Assembly: GCA_905147135.1 (NCBI GenBank)
Contig: LR990039.1
Coordinates: 30,935,708-30,999,707, forward strand
Direction: 5' to 3'
Origin: Blastobasis lacticolella
Lineage: Eukaryota > Arthropoda > Insecta > Lepidoptera > Blastobasidae
Length of the DNA stretch: 64,000 nt
Shown here: positions 56,401-61,400 of the stretch, piece after piece
Numbering within the stretch: the first letter of the stretch is position 1
Layout: every line of letters begins with the position of its first letter
Notes under the pieces: generated by a model
Seen by the model: only the letters and a program-made list of their open reading frames with translations
The model's database searches: none
What the model was told of the DNA's origin: nothing
Translations under genes and position numbers: made by a program

Positions 56401-59203
56401 CATGCAGAGGTAGTGGAAATGGTGATCGCGAGTGGCCTGCGCCCCAACACGTCGTACTACCGGGCGGCGGAGGTGGACGAGGCCACGGACTTGATGCGCC
56501 GTTGCTGGTCCGAAGACCCCAACGACCGCCCGGACTTCGGATACCTCAAAGGCGCCATCCGCAGACTCACCAAGTAATGCTAATTCATGCTCAACCATCC
56601 AGCTTCACAATATCTACCGTTACCATATTGTCGTATGCAACTCGACCTAATCATGGCTAAAAGGATGATCGACAATGTGGATATCGACATCCTAATGGCA
56701 TGGTTTATTGTTGAGTGTCTGGCATATATTAACATACCACCATATTAATCACTGCCACTTTTATTTTATTCATACCTAAAATGAGGATCATCAGCTTTTT
56801 TTTTTTTCATTTTCATAATTTTATTTAATATTTATCAATAAGCCGCTACAAATAGGATGTTTTCCAATTATTATGATATTTTGCAATAAGCGAAACTGTA
56901 CCAAAATTTTTTCTCCGCCTGAGCGATGATGCAATGCGTGGTTATGTATTTTTATCTAATAATACTAATTGTATGCCTTATCTTACACAGGAATTGATGA
57001 TTTACTATCCTAGTGTCGTTTGTTGACAGATCTGGACAGAGCAGTAATATTTTGGACAATCTCTTATCGCGTATGGAGCAATACGCTAACAACTTGGAGA
57101 GTTTGGTTAGCGAGCGCACCCAAGACTACTTGGAAGAAAAGAAAAAATGTGAGGAATTGCTGTACCAGCTCCTGCCAAAGTGAGTTTTGAATATCATCCT
57201 TAGATTACGACATTGGCTAATGCGGAATAGAAAACAAAAATAACGGATATGCTTTTTTCTTTCATAACATAAAATATAGGTAGGTAACCTATCAGAAGAT
57301 CAGCAGAGAAGCTTTGTTATTCTTAGCTCTTAGCTCCAGACTCTATAAGAAAAATGAATTGAATGAGTTATTTGGAGAGCTCATTAGGGGTGTCAGAGAA
57401 AATGAAAGTCCTTTGAGGGATGGCCGCCCTACCCGGATAATTATACTTCAAAAATCCGGCGGATTCTGCGCATAACGTAAAAACAGCATTTCTGAATAAT
57501 AAAGAAGAATGTAAATTTTGTTTGCAGGAATAAATTCACGTCTAGCGGTAGCTATATTCTTTTTATTTTACAAAATCGAGCAATCTCGTGCCATATCTTT
57601 AATTTTCTTTTTCCGTTTGTCTTAAGTAGGTATTATTGCTAGAAGACTAAATTTTCAAAATACAAAATCAAATTAGGAGTTTTGCGTGTTTGTTACCCTA
57701 TAAATGTATGAGAAATTAATGAGGTTTTCCAGCCTGAAACAGTTATTTATTGACAACGTTAATGGCTCTAGCCACTAGTGATACTTCATCTATAGAAAAC
57801 CTTAGATACATCCACATACGAATAACTAGCTGTTCCCAGCGGCTTTCACGCGCAGTTCGAATCTCTGTGTACATTAAAGTCAACCGCGGCTTCTTTTCAG
57901 GGATTATTTTTCCAGGATAAAAAGTAGCCTATGTCACTCGGGTATAATGAAGCATTCTATTAGTGAAAGAATTTTTAAATACGGTCCAGTAGTTTCTGAG
58001 CTTGTTCATTACTAGATAACTAATATACAAAAATGCAAATTGTTTCTCTTTTATAATATTAGCTGTTCTCAGCGGCTTTCTCCCGCGCGCAGTTTGGATC
58101 AAACTGTCAACTTTCGCCCGGGAACATATTATTTGTCCCGGAATAAAAATATTATCTTACTGTGCTAATGTAGCATTCTATTAGTATAACAATTTTTTTA
58201 GGTCGGTCCTGTAGTTTTAGTGTATATTCATTCCAAAAAAAATCTAATATTAGTATAGATAAGCAAGGTCCAATGGGTCCTCAACAGAATCCACAGTTGA
58301 AGACCCACTGGACTATCCAGTAACCATACGGTTAAGGACTGTTGATAACCACGACGACACTCCACAGATCAGTGGCATCCCAGCTGATCAACGGGCAATC
58401 CGTGGTCGCAGAGACCTTCGAGCAAGTGACCATTTACTTCTCGGACATAGTTGGTTTCACCGCGCTCTCCGCCGGCTCGACGCCCATGCAAGTCGTGGAC
58501 CTCCTCAATGACCTGTACACCTGCTTCGACTCGATCGTGGAAAACTACGACGTCTACAAGGTGAGCTGGCGATATAAGAGTCTTGGGAAAGCAGTGCCTA
58601 TTAAAAGTTACCAGACTTGTCCTTGACTAGGATATTTTCTGTGTGCGGAATTTATCAGCTTTCTTCTTCCTTTCAATTGTTATTGTATTGTTTCTTTTTT
58701 AGCTTAAACCAACCAATTTATGCGAGATTCGCTAAGCGAATCAGGTTTAGGCCTAGGCTGGATAGAAACACTCATCTTCGGAAAGTGAAGTGCTAGCCAA
58801 ATTTGCTATATTTTGACTGAAATCGCTGTTGGCACGGGACGAGAACGACATGAACGTAGTTGTTTGAATAAAACTAAATATAATAGTAAGAAATATATCC
58901 CACTATTCTCTACCCACTGGGTCAAGTAGAGACGAAAGAGTAGGAAAGCAGGCCGTAGCAGAAGCCGGGATTGACCACGACGAAGATGACTCTTCTCCAT
59001 CGGGTATCTCAAAGCCTCTTTTTACCAGGTGGAAACCATCGGCGACGCGTACATGGTGGTGTCGGGTCTGCCCGAGCGTAACGGTACCCGCCACGCTTGC
59101 GAGGTCGCCCGTTTAGCCCTGGCCCTGCTGTCTGCCGTCAACCGGTTCCGCATCAGACACCGCCCCGGGGAGCAACTGATGCTGAGGATCGGGTTGCATA
59201 CAG
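14356..59203 (+). CDS. Gyc32E: Receptor guanylate cyclase, Gyc32E/natriuretic peptide receptor-like (gene span, partial at both ends)
   Basis: This single-pass membrane enzyme converts GTP to cGMP, probably under control of an extracellular ligand. Fourteen in-window exons with GT..AG borders join in phase to give 743 codons. The domain order is: C-terminal two-thirds of an ANF-receptor-type ligand-binding domain, one transmembrane helix, kinase-homology domain, dimerising coiled coil, class III cyclase domain. Exons are 14356-14470, 16201-16348, 27245-27443, 28032-28123, 41898-42036, 47379-47460, 49600-49723, 50643-50969, 52406-52565, 55143-55301, 56408-56573, 57030-57179, 58368-58560 and 59029-59203. 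The first exon opens mid-codon, so the signal peptide and N-terminal lobe lie upstream. The last ends mid-codon before the expected glycine-proline-cysteine segment, and I found no continuation before 64000. Catalytic motifs are intact, so the gene looks functional. Assignment to the receptor guanylate cyclase family is very secure; the Gyc32E paralogue call rests on overall resemblance of the kinase-homology and cyclase domains and is less certain. Confidence 0.93.
14471..16200 (+). other. Cyclase intron 1
   Basis: 1,730 bases between gtaagt and ccaacag. No gene, RNA or clear mobile element is recognised. An AT-rich tattttatttatttattt tract lies near 15882-15900. Confidence 0.7.
16201..16348 (+). 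CDS. Gyc32E: Receptor guanylate cyclase exon 2: ligand-binding domain
   Basis: The exon begins after ttgccaacag and ends at gtaagt. It completes the split codon of exon 1 and ends in phase 0. The translation contains [20 protein letters not shown], then [20 protein letters not shown], matching the family pattern of a W-x(3,5)-D-x-x-R-N-E-x-A-R segment followed by LLTV and a tyrosine/phenylalanine-rich tail. It forms part of the membrane-proximal lobe of the extracellular domain. Confidence 0.94.
18060..18305 (+). repeat. tRNA-headed SINE, family A
   Basis: The head carries a tRNA-like A box (tggttcaatggtcaaca) and B box (gggttcgattcccggcc). The body is tctgggtgttctttg, and it ends with a tttattta tail. 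It recurs, in one orientation or the other and variously truncated, at 42538-42775, 44606-44710, 52795-52965 and 59400-59622. The anticodon arm does not fold as a good tRNA. Confidence 0.7.
19895..20010 (-). repeat. SINE family B, 3' part, reversed
   Basis: Contains tcttgacgtcaatatcccgg, then ctctcgagcgcgag and ccaggatttgacagatcag, the reverse complement of the tail region of the copy at 50085-50372. Confidence 0.55.
20638..20676. repeat. Perfect 15-bp inverted repeat
   Basis: Arms tttgctcagggcgta (20638-20652) and tacgccctgagcaaa (20662-20676) flank a 9-base spacer. Possibly a fold-back scar of a small element; no other role is visible. Confidence 0.85.
20755..21062. repeat. Two SINE family B pieces in inverted, tail-to-tail arrangement
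   Basis: The left half is in + orientation, with a tRNA-like head (ggactagtggttaaagg, cgacttcgatccctagtgcc). The right half (about 20960-21062) is reversed and shows caggatttggtagatcag, gaccactatctgacctc, ccctgttaac. The two share the ccaaatcctgg/ccaggattt region as an inverted repeat. Confidence 0.6.
21420..21600 (-). repeat. Degenerate aatgtcaa/acaaatt tandem repeat next to the LINE end
   Basis: Multiple irregular copies of caatgtcaa and tacaaattacaa lie directly past the LINE 3' end and may be its tail or untranslated region. Confidence 0.6.
21655..22392 (-). mobile_element. Jockey/CR1-type LINE fragment, reverse transcriptase end, 5'-truncated
   Basis: On the minus strand, pieces read [20 protein letters not shown], then [15 protein letters not shown], with the YADD catalytic motif of reverse transcriptases. 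[12 protein letters not shown] and [32 protein letters not shown] follow across frameshifts. The order matches the palm, thumb and C-terminal part of a jockey-like ORF2. The abrupt start near 22392 fits the usual 5' truncation, and the frame is broken at several points. Confidence 0.85.
24862..25056 (+). other. Small open frame with a hydrophobic helix, unrecognised
   Basis: 64 codons starting [20 protein letters not shown], with a hydrophobic N-terminal segment followed by a lysine-rich tail. The composition mirrors AT-rich DNA and no family is recognised. Its first part overlaps an inverted repeat (core cataggtaaggacc at 25279-25292, complement at 24886-24902), so it may be part of a small transposon. 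Confidence 0.2.
25895..26110 (+). repeat. SINE family B copy
   Basis: tRNA-like head with tccgactcgttagcgagagg and cgcgttcgaatccctctgcc, then the family-specific ttgactattaaccgatg and cacattcaggcgactg, as at 60960-61140. Confidence 0.65.
26136..26270 (+). repeat. 48-bp tandem repeat, nearly three units
   Basis: Units start at 26136, 26184 and 26232, each beginning tcgcgctttgaagctttcgc or a close variant and containing tcgcacaa-tgaac. The period is a multiple of three, so one frame stays open through the array (26097-26372). It is probably a minisatellite rather than a gene. Confidence 0.75.
27050..27145. repeat. Dispersed repeat fragment just upstream of exon 3
   Basis: catcatcatcatcttccttc, then gcggttgatcccggcttctg and tcagggtccgttttccga: a CATC-tract plus sequence typical of short lepidopteran LINE/SINE tails. 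It ends about 100 bases before the exon 3 acceptor. Confidence 0.45.
27245..27443 (+). CDS. Gyc32E: Receptor guanylate cyclase exon 3: ligand-binding domain
   Basis: The exon follows ttgccaccag and ends with one base of a split codon before gtaagt. It reads [20 protein letters not shown], then [20 protein letters not shown] and [11 protein letters not shown]. The F-x-A-A-F-Y/H-D-x-V/L-L-L-Y-A helix is diagnostic of ANF-receptor domains. Two N-glycosylation sequons, NYT and NRT, fit an extracellular location. It is separated from exon 2 by a 10.9-kb intron. Confidence 0.96.
27444..28031 (+). other. Cyclase intron 3
   Basis: 588 bases. It contains a reversed SINE family B 3' fragment at about 27838-27990 (atcttggcgttaatgtcacg, ccaggatttggcagg, ctgacgtccgtgccc), ending some 40 bases before the exon 4 acceptor. 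Confidence 0.65.
28032..28123 (+). CDS. Gyc32E: Receptor guanylate cyclase exon 4: ligand-binding domain
   Basis: The exon lies between aatgatttcag and gtaagt. It reads [20 protein letters not shown], then [11 protein letters not shown], the conserved G-I-T-G-x-V-x-I-D-x-N-G-D-R-x-x-x-Y-S-L-L-D-M stretch near the end of the ANF-receptor domain. It completes the split glycine of exon 3 and ends in phase 0. It is the 5' border of the 13.8-kb intron that holds the orthomyxovirus-like reading frame. Confidence 0.96.
28644..28710. repeat. Perfect 30-bp inverted repeat (hairpin)
   Basis: Arms at 28644-28673 and 28681-28710 are exact complements (core cataactttgctcactttg) with a 7-base loop. It lies in intron 4, about 520 bases after exon 4, so it is transcribed with the cyclase pre-mRNA. 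It could be the collapsed ends of a small transposon or a fold-back RNA precursor. Confidence 0.9.
29688..29835 (-). mobile_element. Helitron-like 3' end
   Basis: The reverse complement ends ...cccgtgcaaagccggaacggg, then tcgctag before a T, a short GC hairpin followed by CTAG, as at Helitron 3' termini. The same terminus in + orientation is at 51385-51408. Confidence 0.5.
30185..30305 (+). repeat. SINE-like dispersed repeat
   Basis: ggacaaacgagcaaaacacc, then ctgccgcccataacatctac and aaaatgtagaaccgcgggtg. Related copies are at 41385-41495 and 61175-61285, with a diverged one near 13076. Confidence 0.6.
30910..31272. repeat. Solo LTR (copy 3) with GTAC target duplication
   Basis: Same LTR family as 1834-2231 and 8081-8438. 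It begins TGTAACGCTGGGGGATCC, ends ACATGCTACA and is flanked on both sides by gtac (30906-30909, 31273-31276). No internal retrotransposon sequence is present, so it is the product of LTR-LTR recombination. Confidence 0.85.
31504..31670 (-). mobile_element. Helitron-like fragment
   Basis: actagcttttgcccacgtat, then cgtcaaaatccggttagtag: the reverse of the common lepidopteran non-autonomous Helitron end (compare 48252-48450). Confidence 0.4.
32538..34718 (+). CDS. Endogenous orthomyxovirus-like PA polymerase subunit, intact reading frame
   Basis: A single uninterrupted frame of 726 codons runs from ATG at 32538; the frame is open back to a stop at 32460 with only a GTG (32496) before it. I recognise a PA-type subunit of a segmented negative-strand RNA virus polymerase, most like the arthropod-borne quaranjavirus group. 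The best evidence is the C-terminal domain around residues 556-582, with the short pattern [16 protein letters not shown], the hydrophobic strands that follow, and the closing helix block near residues 690-720. The N-terminal segment around residues 163-179 resembles the core strand of the PA endonuclease, but with methionine 175 where influenza has a metal-binding glutamate. The length is that of a whole PA protein (716 residues in influenza A). It sits in intron 4 of the cyclase gene, in sense orientation, with no poly(A) tract or flanking viral gene recognised. PA rather than PB2 is my reading; a profile search would settle it. Confidence 0.8.
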   Translation: MDKFNKLIHEGGLYDFRIIREMGERHRKWRKMSWRERELLLLHIHLCVLMCNKELVARKRKRETPHKVDVEMPGPSKVSKVEKEEVPEVSMPAGGSDATPSVSGIASSYESDWSREEDVLIELTAMESDKDYRFSMLNYMPLVAITTNHVAQEWRTETPTKTWDIVDKKNRKFIMIRYTGNKDRALEKYYQAKAEVPDNCGLYLIKWEDTQGEWIDLPDMYAKGEEKVRRFLLKRKILLESMGVNTEFFKLEKGGIQDLFPSQWINLCADQWMEDLLKDQFEKWTAEELYVREPAPKTITAKILLEHLDNIVGDSDRTSKLFYRGKILPEHLVHNIHIEEREDSSCVDRVVCCLKEQLEGLQEIRKENMHENSNLHPDILPSLLKSWECSNKSTFNFMNNMKCPGHKQIESALGIGEKKKTYREYIKDMKQPENQEIAKCKYPEWYEEMLCGLEENHSMYMTHIPMSDLVDTPPTDGHPIALIVEEAVSEMTEKILQSKAALMTSKVINLYSRLGGAYGHRVTETNKEKRNIAMFPLVSQMSLKGEKNTQNVGKIRLCSGLVVRAPSHARKPTDRIGLLTIEMLERNGISELFCSELKGALVYFCKNILVVVRQNSVMKEDSAYNTFVSNAMFIPINMLGSMTLENPNVSQSEDMVEYIRNISHRGQAWFLDRYIEGLCFSLLGNSRDEGYFAHIRKLFMVLFTWRIKQSSASFDIAKFCNKRGTR
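34749..34776 (+). other. Small hairpin just downstream of the PA-like stop codon
   Basis: Arms cacatcacaa (34749-34758) and ttgtgatgtg (34767-34776) are perfect 10-bp complements around an 8-base loop, 30 bases after the stop codon. Whether it belongs to the viral insert or to flanking host DNA is unknown. Confidence 0.5.
34780..36900. other. Slightly GC-richer non-coding stretch downstream of the PA-like frame
   Basis: Patches such as ccgccgcacgcgacgaaaat and gttgcgcgggcggtggcag stand out from the AT-rich surroundings. No open frame, repeat family or promoter motif is convincing. Confidence 0.3.
41385..41495 (+). repeat. SINE-like dispersed repeat, truncated
   Basis: accataacatctacgattca, then gcatttaggttgtagacaac and gcagaactgcaggtgcgttg, matching the repeat at 61215-61275. 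Confidence 0.55.
41898..42036 (+). CDS. Gyc32E: Receptor guanylate cyclase exon 5: end of ligand-binding domain
   Basis: The exon starts after gttacag and ends before gtgagt with one base of a split codon. It reads [20 protein letters not shown], then [20 protein letters not shown] and a closing cysteine. The HWxGG-R-x-x-P-P-x-D-x-P-x-C-G-F-D-G juxtamembrane signature with two cysteines is typical of natriuretic-peptide-receptor-type cyclases. Open frame beyond 42036 is intronic read-through. Confidence 0.96.
42538..42775 (-). repeat. tRNA-headed SINE, family A, reversed
   Basis: The B box is visible as ggccgggaatcgaacccggg. The family-specific cacagcgccatctagcccc lies toward the tail. It corresponds to the SINEs at 59400-59622 and 18060-18305. 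Confidence 0.75.
42925..43045 (-). repeat. GGTAG-rich minisatellite-type repeat, reversed
   Basis: Runs of ctactctacatctactctac, then accctacccctacctatacc. The reverse complement resembles 63340-63440, including a nearby tgacaggt/ctgacaa motif. Confidence 0.6.
43480..43840. repeat. Degenerate direct repeats of a ggctcaaaagggtt-type unit
   Basis: Three loose copies: ggctcaaaagggttaagcga (about 43531), ggctcaaaagagttggggtg (about 43703) and gccttaaaagagttagggcg (about 43791). gagcgaagcgagcg and ggagcgagcgcagcc lie between them. It looks like a tandemly decayed dispersed repeat. Confidence 0.55.
44606..44710 (+). repeat. tRNA-headed SINE, family A, truncated
   Basis: Head cccaagtggttcagttggtt, then ccagggttcgattccctac and taggtgttgtatg, ending in a T tract. 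Confidence 0.6.
44750..44925 (+). repeat. Dispersed repeat with a coding-like GSSVF core
   Basis: In + orientation the frame reads [20 protein letters not shown], then [18 protein letters not shown]. An inverted copy at 46660-46815 gives nearly the same peptide. It may be part of a LINE ORF or a non-coding repeat that happens to stay open. Confidence 0.6.
44985..45070 (+). repeat. SINE family B, 3' fragment
   Basis: taccctgggctctcgtgagc, then gagagcccaaccgggacatt and accgccaagatgatg, the family B tail. Confidence 0.55.
46575..46960 (-). repeat. Inverted copy of the GSSVF repeat joined to a second dispersed repeat
   Basis: 46575-46845 is the reverse of the repeat at 44750. 46868-46955 (acgacacccacgagtgtaag, gttggtgctattctactctg) is the reverse of 60765-60850. 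The two families lie side by side here. Confidence 0.6.
46973..47012. repeat. 18-bp inverted repeat, one mismatch
   Basis: Arms tacagtaaacttatggta (46973-46990) and taccatgagtttactgta (46995-47012) with a 4-base spacer. A weaker echo of the right arm (taccatgagttgctaatt) follows at about 47050. Confidence 0.85.
47379..47460 (+). CDS. Gyc32E: Receptor guanylate cyclase exon 6: transmembrane helix
   Basis: The short exon between tttgtttcag and gtaagt encodes one hydrophobic segment, [19 protein letters not shown], followed by SVFIYR. About 23 residues are suitable to cross the plasma membrane, and the arginine at the cytosolic end fits a stop-transfer signal. The phase matches both neighbours (two bases in, two bases out). 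Confidence 0.93.
47809..48207 (-). CDS. Unrecognised 132-codon reading frame, minus strand of intron 6
   Basis: An intact frame opens with ATG at 48207, and a second ATG 8 codons on gives [18 protein letters not shown]. Later segments are [37 protein letters not shown] and [18 protein letters not shown], then TGA. The composition is protein-like (mixed hydrophobic and polar residues, GC-richer codons than surrounding intron), unlike chance frames in this AT-rich DNA. No signal peptide or known motif is seen. It could be a captured viral fragment, a decayed transposon protein or a small nested gene. Confidence 0.35.
   Translation of the reverse strand: MFSYGTNNMATPSVSIRRLTSATVLSYVPVTIMTFRGNRGHANIRSRAGGRTALSANLIQLRTLPRSERQLRELWSVSGEQFIMYLTPAVFTNVLMSPGSRVGTLASIALIPHNYDIPTYQWRSRSTLGRQG
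48252..48450 (-). mobile_element. Helitron-like fragment
   Basis: actagctcttgtgccagtga and ggttcccatggaaaccac, then ggtagcctatgttatcgcg, the body sequence seen in non-autonomous Helitrons; compare aaaagtagcctatgtcactc at 57922. Confidence 0.45.
49600..49723 (+). CDS. Gyc32E: Receptor guanylate cyclase exon 7: juxtamembrane segment
   Basis: The exon lies between cattgacag and gtaagt. It reads [20 protein letters not shown], followed by a serine/glycine/arginine-rich stretch. The K-L-E-A-E-x-x-x-M-x-W-R-V-x-W motif is the conserved cytosolic juxtamembrane element of receptor guanylate cyclases. The basic serine-rich part lies where natriuretic-peptide receptors carry regulatory phosphorylation sites (family knowledge); whether these residues are phosphorylated here is not visible. 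Confidence 0.94.
49724..50642 (+). other. Cyclase intron 7
   Basis: 919 bases. The central part is a SINE family B copy (50085-50372); the rest is featureless. Confidence 0.7.
50085..50372 (+). repeat. SINE family B, near full length
   Basis: tRNA-like head (gatgacctattggataaggg, ctcttaagcgagagg), body ctgttaacagggtcacggac and ccagatctgctaaatcctgg, tail gcaagagcaccaccgggac. This is the best reference copy of the family in the window. Confidence 0.7.
50643..50969 (+). CDS. Gyc32E: Receptor guanylate cyclase exon 8: kinase-homology domain, N lobe
   Basis: The largest exon (109 codons, phase 0 at both ends) lies between tttttctag and gtgagt. It includes [20 protein letters not shown] (the ATP-site lysine in VAIKK), then [36 protein letters not shown] and [15 protein letters not shown]. 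The [15 protein letters not shown] block is characteristic of receptor guanylate cyclases. The domain binds ATP and relays ligand binding to the cyclase; it is not expected to phosphorylate substrates. Confidence 0.97.
50970..52405 (+). other. Cyclase intron 8
   Basis: 1.4 kb. It contains the Helitron-like end at about 51240-51408; otherwise no feature is recognised. Confidence 0.65.
51240..51408 (+). mobile_element. Helitron-like 3' end, + orientation
   Basis: Ends accgtgcgaaaccggggcgg, then gtcgctag followed by T: a GC-rich terminal stem then CTAG, the classic Helitron 3' terminus inserted before T. The body is tctgtctgtctgttcaaaaa, then gaacgaattttcatgcgg. Confidence 0.55.
52406..52565 (+). 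CDS. Gyc32E: Receptor guanylate cyclase exon 9: kinase-homology domain, catalytic-loop region
   Basis: The exon lies between caacgcacag and gtgagt and ends with one base of a split codon. It reads [20 protein letters not shown], then [16 protein letters not shown]. The catalytic-loop HRD of true kinases is replaced by SHG (no catalytic aspartate) while the DFG motif remains. That is the usual pseudokinase signature of this family, so it is not a disabling mutation. Confidence 0.96.
52613..52772 (-). mobile_element. RTE-like LINE tail
   Basis: Includes gatgcccactgctgggcata, then tcgcccagggatcgccataa and cggtcgtcggcctacctagc: a diverged version of the tail at 11850. Confidence 0.65.
52795..52965 (-). 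repeat. SINE family A, truncated
   Basis: ggacaaattcacacagcgcc, then gaacacccagacccgtaaca and tttcaatttctgcc, the tail-side part of the SINE at 59400-59622. The tRNA-like head is absent. Confidence 0.6.
55143..55301 (+). CDS. Gyc32E: Receptor guanylate cyclase exon 10: kinase-homology domain, C lobe
   Basis: The exon lies between ttgcccacag and gtaagt, with split codons at both ends. It reads [20 protein letters not shown], then [19 protein letters not shown]. The W-T-A-P-E-L-L-R and G-D-x-Y-S-F-G-I-I-x-x-E-I motifs match receptor guanylate cyclase C lobes. Confidence 0.96.
55302..56407 (+). other. Cyclase intron 10
   Basis: 1.1 kb of AT-rich DNA between gtaagt and catgcag. No feature is recognised. 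Confidence 0.7.
56408..56573 (+). CDS. Gyc32E: Receptor guanylate cyclase exon 11: end of kinase-homology domain
   Basis: The exon follows catgcag and ends before gtaatg, with two bases of a split codon. It reads [20 protein letters not shown], then [20 protein letters not shown]. The C-W-x-E-D-P-x-x-R-P-D-F motif is the family's kinase-like subdomain XI. The gtaatg donor is weaker than the others in the gene, but the phase agrees with exon 12. Confidence 0.95.
56574..57029 (+). other. Cyclase intron 11
   Basis: 456 bases between gtaatg and ttgacag, with an oligo-T tract near 56797. No other feature is seen. Confidence 0.7.
57030..57179 (+). CDS. Gyc32E: Receptor guanylate cyclase exon 12: signalling coiled coil
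   Basis: The exon lies between ttgttgacag and gtgagt. It reads [20 protein letters not shown], then [20 protein letters not shown] and YQLLPK. This is the conserved dimerisation (signalling) helix that links the kinase-homology domain to the cyclase and holds the two catalytic domains together, ending in the LL-Y-x-LLPK lead-in to the cyclase domain. Confidence 0.96.
57180..58367 (+). other. Cyclase intron 12 with two Helitron-like fragments
   Basis: 57826-58025 (aactagctgttcccagcggc, aaaagtagcctatgtcactc) and 58060-58260 (ttagctgttctcagcggctt, tcggtcctgtagttttagtg) look like two related, reversed copies of a non-autonomous Helitron. The rest is unassigned. Confidence 0.5.
58368..58560 (+). 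CDS. Gyc32E: Receptor guanylate cyclase exon 13: cyclase domain, first half
   Basis: The exon lies between ctccacag and gtgagc. It reads [20 protein letters not shown], then [20 protein letters not shown] and [28 protein letters not shown] carries the first metal-binding aspartate of class III cyclases. The [10 protein letters not shown] and STPMQVV blocks are guanylate-cyclase-specific. It ends in phase 0. Confidence 0.97.
58561..59028 (+). other. Cyclase intron 13
   Basis: 468 bases between gtgagc and ttaccag. No feature is recognised. Confidence 0.7.
59029..59203 (+). CDS. Gyc32E: Receptor guanylate cyclase exon 14: cyclase domain, second half (last exon in window)
   Basis: The exon lies between tttttaccag and gtaaga. 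It reads [20 protein letters not shown], then [35 protein letters not shown]. The glutamate in VETIGD is the residue that selects guanine over adenine, and the aspartate in GDAYM is the second metal ligand (family knowledge). The frame ends mid-codon, so the remaining catalytic exon or exons and the stop codon must lie beyond 64000. Confidence 0.97.
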
Positions 59204-59399
59204 GTAAGATTCTAGGTTTCTCTCTCTTTCTCTCCCTTTTCTCTAGTTTTGCTGTATAATGAAGTTAGAGAAGGACGGGAGCGATCGTTTCGTTTATCAC
59301 TTCGGATTCAACCAAAGAGTTATAGTATAGCCGCATCTCGTTTAGTCGCGGAGGGATATCCGTATTTATGTAAACAGGTACTAAAATAAATAAATAAAA

Positions 59400-59622
59400 T
59401 AAATATGCTTGGACAAATTCACACAGCGCCATCTATCCCCAAAGTAAGCAGAGCTTGTTTTATGGATGTTAGATAACTGATAAACTACTTTTTTTAAATA
59501 CATACTCCACCCAGATCCGTAACAGAAATTAAAATGCATTATTTCAATTTCTGCTCAGCCGGGAATCGAACCTGCGACCTCTGCCACCGGCATGTGAACC
59601 ACTCAGGACGTCAAACTTATCA
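59400..59622 (-). repeat. tRNA-headed SINE, family A, reversed
   Basis: atgcttggacaaattcacac, then agcgccatctatccccaaag, cacccagatccgtaacag and ctcagccgggaatcgaacct (reversed B box). The A box side reads tgaaccactcaggacgtc. Confidence 0.75.
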
Positions 59623-59701
59623 GATATCTAAGATCTGTTCATTCACGAATCAGTTTCTTTCCAAATGCATTAATACAATTTAATACATACCAATTCATCA
59701 T

Positions 59702-59835
59702 CAACATTATCACATCAGCCGAAAGAGGCCCATTGTTGGGCATAGGGTGTTACAGACATCTCCACAAAGGTTAGTCCTGTGCCTTCCGCATCCAGCTGGT
59801 ACCTGCACCCTTAACCAGGTCCTTCGCTCCACAAT
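59702..59835 (-). mobile_element. RTE-like LINE tail
   Basis: cagccgaaagaggcccattg, then ctccacaaaggttagtcctg and cttccgcatccagctggtac, the same family as 11850-12030. Confidence 0.65.
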
Positions 59836-60764
59836 ATCAGGGCAAGGCTTTTAAGTCCACTGTCAAACTAATGACCTGACCTTAAGGAGACACGATTTAT
59901 AAGAGTAGGCGTTTTCTTTTATCACGAGTGATCTGACCAGTTGCCATTTTAAATTATGTTGAAATTATTTTGCGCACACTTTTAATTTTATTGACTCGAG
60001 AAGAAACTTGAAACATTTAGAATGTCTATAGCATGACTTCGTAGGTTCCATTGTTGGACTTCAACTGTAAACCGACAGTCAACTTATCTTAATGTTTAAA
60101 GTAGTAGTTAAGATAAGCTTACTAATGATGACATTAAGGTCTTCGATGAAAATCAAGTCCCCTAAAGTTACAACCGAAACCCAACCCTATAGCGTGAACA
60201 ATAATGTTTAATATTGCGCAATTACATACAATTTTCGCTTGTATTACGACCGAAAACAATAAACGAGGTTGATTAGGCCTGCGAGGCTGTGATATATTGG
60301 ATTATTGGGGATCAAATTTCCTACTACGCGGTTAATAATATCCCAATATCTTGCGTTTTAGTTCATTATACGAGGGTAGCAGTATAATGAATTCCGCTAA
60401 TTACTGTTGACATAATGTACCATGAATAATTTCTATGGTGATCGTGCTTGCCCAATTAAATTCTACATACGAATGTGCTTTATATCATACTTAAGGCTTG
60501 GATCGTTTCAGTATATATTGATACTTAAGTAATCGGGGCCGTTAACTGAATTGAATGCCCATTTCGCTAGTTTTAACAAACTACACTGACAAGCAAAAAT
60601 AACTAGGTCACTTACATAAACGACGATATTTTATGAAAAGTTTTTGTTTTACAAATTAAACCCTTTTTACTCTCATGAAATACATTTAAATGTTCCTCTG
60701 ACTTCATAAAGCTTCATGAGTTGTTTAGAAAATATTGCCTTTTATAAAGGTAGGTATTGGCCGT

Positions 60765-60855
60765 GTGGTGTCCGGCAGAGTAGAATAGCACCAACCCCTT
60801 CGTTACACTCTTAGGTGTCGTAAAAGGAGACTAATGTTTTTGAGGCAAAAGATCT
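60765..60855 (+). repeat. Dispersed repeat, accaacccctt type
   Basis: gtgtggtgtccggcagagta, then gaatagcaccaaccccttcg and cgtaaaaggagactaatg. The inverted partner is at 46868-46955. Confidence 0.6.
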
Positions 60856-60959
60856 AGTCTACGTAGGCTGATTTGGAGATTATGGCAAAAACCTCGTTCC
60901 CTTTAAAAATCATATTTCGTGGGTGGACTGTTATGGACTGTGATGATGTAGGTAAACCT

Positions 60960-61400
60960 TTGAGCATCAGTGGCCTAGTGATTATGGGGTCTAACTCGAA
61001 AGCGAGAGGTTCCGGGTTGGAATCCCAGTGCCGCCATGACTCTTTTCTGAGCTATGTCCATTAGTTGATCACTAACCGATGTTGCTCTTACGGTGAAGGA
61101 AACATCATGATGAAACCTGCACATTCAGGCGACTGAATATGTAACCATAATCTAATCTGGTCAGGTTCCTCTGCAGTGATAAACGAGCAGACAGCCCACC
61201 TGATGGTAAGCGGCAACTGTCGCCCATAACATCAACGATTCATGCACTTAAGTTGCTGGCAACAAAAATGCAGAGCCGTATTGAGGCCATGGAGGTCAGA
61301 CGCCAGTCGCTCCACTGTAATTACCAGATCTACATAATCCTGGATCATGGTCAAGGCGTGCAAAAGTTGAACCGGGACATTAACGCAAGAAGATAATTTT
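60960..61400 (+). repeat. SINE family B carrying a second SINE inside it
   Basis: Head cagtggcctagtgattatgg, tccgggttggaatcccagtg, body up to cttggtcaggttcctctg-like sequence at about 61170. It is then interrupted by the cgcccataacatc repeat (61175-61285) and resumes with gaggtcagacgccagtcgct, ccactgtaattaccagatct and the ccgggacattaacgc tail. Confidence 0.65.
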